In this document: positions 36,607 through 40,785 of the stretch, piece after piece | Position numbering within the stretch: the first letter of the stretch is position 1 | Layout: the number at the start of each line of letters is the position of its first letter | Assembly: GCA_020051235.1 (NCBI GenBank) | Contig: JAGVJG010000070.1 | Span: forward strand, 1-40,785 | From: Parachlamydiales bacterium | GTDB lineage: Bacteria; Chlamydiota; Chlamydiia; Chlamydiales; Parachlamydiaceae | DNA: 40,785 nucleotides | Direction: 5' to 3' | The notes under the pieces: model-generated | Database searches by the model: none | The model's input: the letters and a program-made list of their open reading frames with translations, nothing else | What the model was told of the DNA's origin: nothing | Position numbers and translations under genes: made by a program

Positions 36607-36761
36607 TTTTTAGCTTTGACTTTCTTTTTACTTTCCGCGGTTCTTACTTTTTTTTCAACTTTAAGTACGGGAACTTTTTTAACGGTCACCACTTTCTTGG
36701 GAGCCGCTTTTTTCTTCACTACCGCCTTTTTCGCGGGAGCTGCTTTTTTCTTACCCACCAT
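36603..36761 (-). CDS. Hc2-type histone-like protein, 52 residues
   Basis: A tiny, extremely basic protein: 21 of 52 residues are Lys, with Ala, Pro and Val making up most of the rest, in KKKAAPxKK-type units. This is the hallmark of the chlamydial histone H1-like protein Hc2 (HctB), which condenses the nucleoid in elementary bodies, but this copy is short. It is too small to stand out among longer open frames, and an open frame on the other strand covers it. An excellent ggaggg sits seven bases upstream of the ATG. The stop overlaps the cytidylyltransferase start (ATGA), an unexpected operon partner. Confidence 0.82.
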   Translation of the reverse strand: MVGKKKAAPAKKAVVKKKAAPKKVVTVKKVPVLKVEKKVRTAESKKKVKAKK

Positions 36762-36792
36762 AATAACACCCTCCTGGATGGTTTCGTGTAAA

Positions 36793-36822
36793 GATGCAAA
36801 TGACGTGCCAACAAAATCTTAA
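36793..36822 (-). promoter_or_regulatory. Upstream block of the hc2-like gene resembling the Inc-like gene blocks
   Basis: Read on the minus strand it shows TTAAGATTTTGTT, CAC, then GTCATTTGC. The blocks ahead of the two small Inc-like genes have TTAATATTTCTTT, CAC/T and TCATT/TCAAT in the same order. Weaker than the similarity between those two blocks, so tentative. Confidence 0.3.
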
Positions 36823-36829
36823 CAAAGGG

Positions 36830-37234
36830 CTAGGCTGTGACTGCTTTTCTATTTGTTCTTGCAGACTGTTTAGTTTCAATAGTTTCGGGAGGAGATAGAA
36901 GCATAAATGGATCATGCAAGGGAACTGTTATAATTGGCTGTTTCTTTTCTTCAACTTCAACCTTACTTTTAGACTTCAAAACCAAATAGAGAATTGCACT
37001 GATTAAAAGAGTTAATGAAATCGCTCCCGGAATAAGGAAATGAGCGACGGCTATTGAGGGAACTAGAATGTAAGTTACTACCGTTGCGCTTAAACCTAAT
37101 CCACCCACTACTGCTGTAATTTGAGCGACATTATTTTTAAAAAAAACAGAAAGGCTGCATGAAGTTTTCTCAACCTCTTCTTCCTTCTTACCCCCTAGAA
37201 ATATAGGTGTTTGACCTACGACATCAACTGACAT
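36830..37234 (-). CDS. Small Inc-like membrane protein
   Basis: 134 residues. Two hydrophobic segments (about 36-62 and 66-88) separated by a few residues form the bilobed domain of chlamydial inclusion-membrane proteins. The soluble N-terminus is short and acidic, and the C-terminal tail (about 90-134) is polar with Lys, Pro and Ser. No cleavable signal peptide. aaaggaaa precedes the ATG. Lies in tandem with a similar gene and downstream of a repeated 33-base block. Host target unknown. Confidence 0.75.
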   Translation of the reverse strand: MSVDVVGQTPIFLGGKKEEEVEKTSCSLSVFFKNNVAQITAVVGGLGLSATVVTYILVPSIAVAHFLIPGAISLTLLISAILYLVLKSKSKVEVEEKKQPIITVPLHDPFMLLSPPETIETKQSARTNRKAVTA

Positions 37235-37255
37235 AACTCTTTCCTTTTTTGATGA

Positions 37256-37288
37256 GCATAAATGACGAGTGTTAAAGAAATATTAAGA
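37256..37288 (-). promoter_or_regulatory. 33-base block upstream of an Inc-like gene, copy 1
   Basis: Matches the block at 37631-37663 at 30 of 33 positions, and each lies just upstream of one of the two small Inc-like genes. On the minus strand it contains TTAATATTTCTTTAACA then TCATTTATGC. This suggests a shared promoter or regulator site, or a duplicated gene start region. Its far end overlaps the last codons of the upstream gene. Confidence 0.5.
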
Positions 37289-37597
37289 ATTTAAATTCTT
37301 ATCTTCTTTATTTGTACCTGCAAGATTTGAGAATACTATAGCTATAGTCACAACTAAAGCAACACTTCCTAAAACAGCTAGTAACGGAGGTGCAAAAAAC
37401 ATAAGAAGGAATAAAGAAACTGCTGCGACGGGCACTGCTATGAAGGTAACTTTTAGCTGCCTGGAAGAACATTTTAATTCTCCCCCTTCAACTTCATTCC
37501 TACTTAACTTTTCAAATCTTATTGAAGCGTTCGACTCAATAGATTCAAAACTTCCTAAGTTCTCAATAGATTCACCCCTACAACTTGGAACACCCAT
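37283..37597 (-). CDS. Small Inc-like membrane protein
   Basis: 104 residues. A polar, Ser/Glu-rich N-terminal half (1-48) precedes two back-to-back hydrophobic segments (about 50-68 and 71-92) and a short charged tail. The bilobed hydrophobic domain is C-terminal here, unlike the neighbouring gene. It shares no obvious soluble sequence with that neighbour, but the upstream DNA is nearly the same. aaagg precedes the ATG. Confidence 0.72.
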   Translation of the reverse strand: MGVPSCRGESIENLGSFESIESNASIRFEKLSRNEVEGGELKCSSRQLKVTFIAVPVAAVSLFLLMFFAPPLLAVLGSVALVVTIAIVFSNLAGTNKEDKNLNS

Positions 37598-37630
37598 CTT
37601 ACAACCTTTATTATATTAATTAAGGCAAAA

Positions 37631-37663
37631 GCATAATTGATGAATGTTAAAGAAATATTAAGA
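37631..37663 (-). promoter_or_regulatory. 33-base block upstream of an Inc-like gene, copy 2
   Basis: Partner of the block at 37256-37288 (30 of 33 positions match). A TATAAT-like sequence lies between this block and the gene start, near 37608-37616. Placement about 35 bases ahead of the start codon fits a promoter or regulator site. Confidence 0.5.
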
Positions 37664-37684
37664 TTACTTTTTAGCGATTTTTTT

Positions 37685-37730
37685 ACCACTGAGCACACTG
37701 AGACCACTGAGAGTGTATGAGAGCAGTGAG
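37685..37730. repeat. Left terminal inverted repeat of the GxxExxY element
   Basis: 46 bases with three cactgag-type units. One mismatch to the right end (T against A, in the outermost unit). About 42 of 46 positions are shared with the arm of the 14751-14858 hairpin. Confidence 0.93.
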
Positions 37731-37795
37731 AAGTCCTCAAGTAGGGGGGGCATAAGCATTCAAATTAAGGTTTTAAAATTTAGATTTTAAAAGAT

Positions 37796-38176
37796 TTAGA
37801 CGATTAATCGTCGAATGCCATTTTTCAGCAATTTAACGTTAAAATTAATTAGTAAGCCTCTGCCACCTCCTGTTTGTTTTAAACAAGATAAAAGTTGAGC
37901 TGTATGAATAGGGAGCAATTCAGAAACAGATTTGATTTCAACTACCACAAGATCGGCTACTAACAAATCCAAACGATATCCTGTCTCCAATTTTAGACCT
38001 TTATAAGTAATCGGGACGGGCTTTTGTCTTTCTACTTTCAAGTTAATTTGGGATAGTTCGTGGCATAAGCAAGCTTCATAAGCGGATTCAAGTAGACCCG
38101 GACCCAGCTCACGATGGACAACAATAGCCGCTCCAATAATCTGTTCAGTTAAGACATCATTAGAAAAATTACTCAA
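37796..38176 (-). CDS. GxxExxY protein, PD-(D/E)XK nuclease superfamily
   Basis: 126 residues of a family defined by the motif GxxExxY (PDDEXK_3-like, TIGR04256). The motif is Gly27, Glu30, Tyr33. The nuclease-fold core is present: Asp70 in RLDLLV, Glu80 and Lys82 in VEIKSV, and Gln94 in TAQLLSCLK. So the active site looks intact. The start is a TTG, since no in-frame ATG exists nearby, and its Shine-Dalgarno-like gagg straddles the inner border of the right inverted repeat. The gene fills most of the loop between the 46-base inverted repeats. The role of this family is not established as far as I know; a link to repeat movement or processing is inference. Confidence 0.88.
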   Translation of the reverse strand: MSNFSNDVLTEQIIGAAIVVHRELGPGLLESAYEACLCHELSQINLKVERQKPVPITYKGLKLETGYRLDLLVADLVVVEIKSVSELLPIHTAQLLSCLKQTGGGRGLLINFNVKLLKNGIRRLIV

Positions 38177-38185
38177 AACCTAACC

Positions 38186-38231
38186 CTCACTGCTCTCATA
38201 CACTCTCAGTGGTCTCAGTGTGCTCTGTGGT
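38186..38231. repeat. Right terminal inverted repeat of the GxxExxY element
   Basis: Inverted partner of 37685-37730, 45 of 46 positions. Its inner edge contributes the first bases of the gagg that precedes the GxxExxY start codon, so the repeat may also carry that gene's translation or transcription signals. Confidence 0.93.
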
Positions 38232-38233
38232 CC

Positions 38234-38265
38234 AAAAAAAACACAGTGGTTAAATACAACCACTG
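38234..38265 (-). terminator. Rho-independent terminator of tpiA-secG
   Basis: On the minus strand, CAGTGGTT and AACCACTG form an eight-base-pair stem around a six-base loop, followed after two bases by eight T. It starts 17 bases after the secG stop. The stem shares the cagtgg/ccactg motif with the adjacent inverted repeat, so it may have arisen from a piece of that element. Confidence 0.7.
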
Positions 38266-38282
38266 AGCGTTCATACTGAGAC

Positions 38283-38579
38283 TTATTCAGTTTCTAGGAA
38301 GGTGCTAGGAGCGTTGAACTGGGCGACTTCTGCTTTTCTGGCCATTGATTCGGTCCAGAGGTTGAGAAGAACGCAGCTAACAAGGAAAATAGCAGCTAAA
38401 TAGGCTGTGAAAGTTTTCAAGACGTCAGCGGTGGATGTTCCGAATACGGAATCCGCTTGTTCTCCCCCGAAGGAAGCCCCGAGACCTGTTGTTTTGCTTT
38501 CCTGCATCAAGATAACTGCGCAGAGGATGAAGCAAAGGAACAGAAAAGTCGCGATCGAAAAATAATAAATAAAAACCAT
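38283..38579 (-). CDS. secG: Preprotein translocase subunit SecG
   Basis: Small SecYEG subunit that aids protein export, 98 residues with two membrane segments (about 4-24 and 54-74). Between them lies the family region QESKTTGLGASFGG, the usual QxxKxxGLGxxFGG. The ATG at 38579 with gagg eight bases upstream is preferred over a TTG six codons earlier that overlaps tpiA. It follows tpiA by 14 bases, a common bacterial pairing. A hairpin terminator follows. Confidence 0.92.
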   Translation of the reverse strand: MVFIYYFSIATFLFLCFILCAVILMQESKTTGLGASFGGEQADSVFGTSTADVLKTFTAYLAAIFLVSCVLLNLWTESMARKAEVAQFNAPSTFLETE

Positions 38580-38593
38580 AGTTAAGGCCTCAT

Positions 38594-39307
38594 TCAAGTT
38601 AAGGACAAAATTTTATCAAAAGATTCGACATTTAGGGAAGCCCCGCCTATCAAAAGACCATTAATATCTTTTTCTTTTAAATAAGCGGCTGCATTTTCGG
38701 GCTTAACGGAACCCCCATAAAGAATTTTTGAAACTTTTGGTGCAAGCGTATGAAGATAGTGATGGACATCTTGAGCCACACTCGGATCACAAGCATGGCC
38801 TGTTCCTATCGCCCATACCGGTTCATATGCAATTGAGATTAGATCAAAGGCTGAGACTTTGCCCAAGCTTTCCAGCAGTTGTTTTTTTAAGACTTCTTCG
38901 GTCTTTTTGCCTTCATGCTCTTCAAGGGTTTCCCCCACGCAAAGAATGACCTCAATCTTTTCATTGATAGCTCTTTCAACTTTGCGCTGAATAAATGCGT
39001 TATCTTCTTTAAAGAAGGTTCTTCTTTCGGAATGTCCAAGTATAACGAACTTTGCCCCGGCATCTTTAATCATTCGGGCAGAAACTTCGCCAGTAAAGGC
39101 CCCTTCGCTCGCATCATTCATGTTCTGCGCACCCAAAACCACATGAGAAGGGATGATTTTTGTAAGAGGCTGAAGCAGTGTAAAAGGGACCGCTAGATAA
39201 GCCGTTTGGGTAGAGGTTAAACCTTTTACGAAAGCTTCAGCCTCCGCTAGGGTTTTGTACATCTTCCAATTGCCTACAATCATAGACTCTTTTGTTTTGG
39301 TTGGCAT
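38594..39307 (-). CDS. tpiA: Triosephosphate isomerase
   Basis: Interconverts dihydroxyacetone phosphate and glyceraldehyde 3-phosphate in glycolysis. The substrate residues Asn13 and Lys15 sit in NWKM, the catalytic His in LGHSERR, the catalytic Glu in AYEPVWAIGTG, and the phosphate-gripping loop in YGGSV. 237 residues, slightly short but within family range. Divergent from xseA with 58 bases between starts; the tpiA-xseA-xseB neighbourhood is, as I recall, conserved in chlamydiae. Confidence 0.95.
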   Translation of the reverse strand: MPTKTKESMIVGNWKMYKTLAEAEAFVKGLTSTQTAYLAVPFTLLQPLTKIIPSHVVLGAQNMNDASEGAFTGEVSARMIKDAGAKFVILGHSERRTFFKEDNAFIQRKVERAINEKIEVILCVGETLEEHEGKKTEEVLKKQLLESLGKVSAFDLISIAYEPVWAIGTGHACDPSVAQDVHHYLHTLAPKVSKILYGGSVKPENAAAYLKEKDINGLLIGGASLNVESFDKILSLT

Positions 39308-39365
39308 AAATTACCTGTATAAAACTAGAATCAAGATCATAAAACCGCCTTTTACCAAAGTCAAT

Positions 39366-40712
39366 ATGAATTCGAATGAAGTTTTGACAGTTTCGGCCCT
39401 GACTCGAGCTATTAAGTTTAACCTTGAAAGCAAATTCACACAGGTTACCCTTCAAGGAGAGATCAGTAATTTTAAACTTCAAACCTCGGGCCATCTCTAT
39501 TTTAACATAAAAGATCCGGAAGCTCAGATCGGCGCGGTGATGTTTAGAATGGAAGCCGCTACTTTAAAAAGGATGCCCAAAGAAGGCGATCAGGTTATAG
39601 TAAAAGGCTCAATCAACGTCTATCCTCAACAAGGCAAATACCAAATAGTAATCAAAGAGCTTGAATTTGCGGGCCTGGGCGCTCTTTTGTTAAAGCTTGA
39701 AGAGCTCAAACAAAAACTTCATAAATTAGGCTTTTTTAGAAGTGATAGAAAAAAACCGCTCCCTCCTTTTCCAAAAGTAATTGGGGTAGTCACCTCACCA
39801 ACCGGAGCGGTTATCCAAGATATTTTGAATGTATTAAATAGACGTCAGCAAAATTTTAAACTGATTTTAAACCCTGTCAAAGTACAAGGTGAAGGCGCAG
39901 CCCAAGAAATATCGCAAGCTATTAGAGCAATGAATCAATACCAACTGTGCGATGTCATGATCATCGGTAGGGGCGGAGGGTCGATCGAAGACCTCTGGGC
40001 CTTTAACGAAGAAATTGTCGCTCAGGCGATCTATGAAAGTAAAATTCCTATAATAGCCGCTATCGGCCATGAGACCGATCATACAATAGCCTGTTATGTT
40101 GCAGACATAAGGGCTCCCACCCCCTCCGCTGCCGCTGAAATAGTTGTAAAAGAAAGTAAGAGCTATCTAGATCAACTGACGCAAATGGATAGCAGACTGA
40201 AAACCGCCTTACTCCACCATTTAAAGCATGAAAAGCAAAAACTCTTAGGGATTTTAAGATCTCCCCTTTTTCAAAGATCAAGCGCCCTACTTGGTCCCTC
40301 AATGCAGAAGCTTGACGATTTAAAAGAATCATTAGAATTATCTATTAAAAATAAAATTGATGTATATAAAAACAAAGTCGAGCGATTTAGTAGAATTATC
40401 CAAGCATTAAATCCATTAGTTAAAATAAACCACAATAAAATAAGAATTAAAGAAAAGGCTTATAGATTAGATCAATTAATGGCTTTTAAATTAAAAAATG
40501 AGAAACATAAATTACATAGAATTGAAGAACTATTAAAAGCAATAGATCCTAAAAATATTTTAAATAAAGGATATTCTATACTCTTTTCTGAAAAGGATAG
40601 ATCCGTTATAAAAAGCATCCATTCCATTCAAAAACATGATAGAATTGAATTTTTAGTATCAGATGGTTCGGGAAGACTAGAAGTATTGGAGACGAAAACT
40701 AATGGAAAATGA
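39366..40712 (+). CDS. xseA: Exodeoxyribonuclease VII large subunit
   Basis: Single-strand DNA exonuclease subunit, 448 residues. An N-terminal OB-fold (about 5-95) carries the GEISNFKLQTSGHLYFNIKD region. The catalytic middle has GVVTSPTGAVIQDI, GRGGGSIEDLWAFN and GHETDHTIACYVADIRAPTPSAAAE, and a long helical C-terminal region ends in the NILNKGYSI segment. The ATG at 39366 is chosen over an upstream in-frame one at 39255 because that would run into tpiA and add residues foreign to the family. Confidence 0.95.
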   Translation: MNSNEVLTVSALTRAIKFNLESKFTQVTLQGEISNFKLQTSGHLYFNIKDPEAQIGAVMFRMEAATLKRMPKEGDQVIVKGSINVYPQQGKYQIVIKELEFAGLGALLLKLEELKQKLHKLGFFRSDRKKPLPPFPKVIGVVTSPTGAVIQDILNVLNRRQQNFKLILNPVKVQGEGAAQEISQAIRAMNQYQLCDVMIIGRGGGSIEDLWAFNEEIVAQAIYESKIPIIAAIGHETDHTIACYVADIRAPTPSAAAEIVVKESKSYLDQLTQMDSRLKTALLHHLKHEKQKLLGILRSPLFQRSSALLGPSMQKLDDLKESLELSIKNKIDVYKNKVERFSRIIQALNPLVKINHNKIRIKEKAYRLDQLMAFKLKNEKHKLHRIEELLKAIDPKNILNKGYSILFSEKDRSVIKSIHSIQKHDRIEFLVSDGSGRLEVLETKTNGK

Positions 40713-40785
40713 AACATTTAATTTCGAAAAATCTTTTCATCGTCTTGAGGAGATTTTAGAAAAATTAAACTCAGGCGAAACTTCA
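40702..40785 (+). CDS. xseB: Exodeoxyribonuclease VII small subunit, N-terminal part
   Basis: First 28 residues only; the gene runs off the window. The FNFEKSFHRLEEILEKLNSGE stretch matches the family start (FE-x-x-x-x-LE-x-I-x-x-L-x-x-G-E). It overlaps xseA by 11 bases, the usual arrangement for the two subunits. Confidence 0.88.
   Translation, partial: MENETFNFEKSFHRLEEILEKLNSGETS

Larger units (their letters stand above)
37685..38231. mobile_element. 547-base element with 46-base terminal inverted repeats carrying a GxxExxY gene
   Basis: Ends 37685-37730 and 38186-38231 are inverted copies matching at 45 of 46 positions. Each has three cactgag units and an inverted cagtgag. The only gene inside codes for a GxxExxY protein. 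T-runs outside the left end and A-runs outside the right end extend the symmetry; no target-site duplication is evident. No transposase is present. The hairpin at 14751-14858 has the same arms without a gene. Mobility is inferred from these two copies, not shown. Confidence 0.7.

Noticed and set aside
36562-36822. A phenylalanine/threonine-rich plus-strand protein
   Set aside because: It is the complement of the lysine/alanine-rich hc2-like gene, which has a strong Shine-Dalgarno and the expected composition.
37685-38231. CRISPR or toxin-antitoxin reading of the repeat-flanked gene
   Set aside because: Only two inverted, not direct, repeats with no spacers, and no second small gene to form a toxin-antitoxin pair.
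39255-39365. Upstream extension of XseA
   Set aside because: It would overlap tpiA on the other strand and adds residues not expected before the OB-fold.

Overview
The window looks like a chromosomal segment of an environmental, Parachlamydia-like member of the Chlamydiae. The evidence is the run yidC, dnaA, (insertion), lgt, which as I recall matches the chlamydial order; the tpiA, xseA, xseB block; a tiny Lys/Ala-rich Hc2-type histone gene; three proteins with the bilobed hydrophobic domain of inclusion-membrane (Inc) proteins; and AT-rich, tightly packed genes. No phage, plasmid, rRNA or CRISPR region is visible. Assignment to a family or genus is not possible from the sequence alone.

Layout. 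1-7023 (+): yidC, dnaA, a cytochrome P450, tRNA-Pro(TGG), lgt, a [2Fe-2S] ferredoxin and a DUF1858-HesB fusion. 7020-14599 (-): a tightly coupled three-gene operon, acyl-CoA synthetase, metallo-beta-lactamase-fold hydrolase, then a 1688-residue pseudokinase/AAA/TPR/GAF/adenylyl cyclase protein. 14751-14858: a 108-base near-perfect hairpin repeat. 14895-20111 (-): the 2-oxoglutarate dehydrogenase operon sucA-sucB-lpd. 20171-25084 (+): a lipoprotein and ResB, then CcsA, split by two unknown genes on the opposite strand and a composite inverted repeat. 25098-28371: an acidic coiled-coil protein and HemW (+), facing a short RsmI-like methyltransferase and HolA (-) across a cgcaaag-type palindrome. 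28528-33285 (+): a 1585-residue Inc-like protein with two pairs of internal repeats. 33260-36761 (-): hc2, an SpsF-like cytidylyltransferase, a GNAT-NeuB fusion and a HAD-Nudix fusion, with overlapping or abutting reading frames. 36830-37597 (-): two small Inc-like genes with nearly identical upstream blocks. 37685-38231: a 547-base element with 46-base terminal inverted repeats and one GxxExxY nuclease-fold gene. 38283-40785: secG and tpiA (-), xseA and the start of xseB (+).

How the genes work together. Most of the window is housekeeping: membrane insertion and lipoprotein maturation (YidC, SecG, Lgt), replication and repair (DnaA, HolA, XseAB), central metabolism (TpiA, SucAB-Lpd) and cytochrome c maturation (ResB/CcsA). 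The accessory interest lies in four places: (1) the cyclase operon, which may be a cyclic-nucleotide signalling module in a group not known for one; (2) the GxxExxY gene bounded by long inverted repeats, with a gene-less hairpin of the same repeat family 23 kb away, suggesting a small nuclease-associated mobile repeat system; (3) a nonulosonic-acid-type sugar operon that starts with a histone gene; (4) the Inc-like cluster with shared upstream DNA. Functional statements are from motif reading by eye; no database search was possible.
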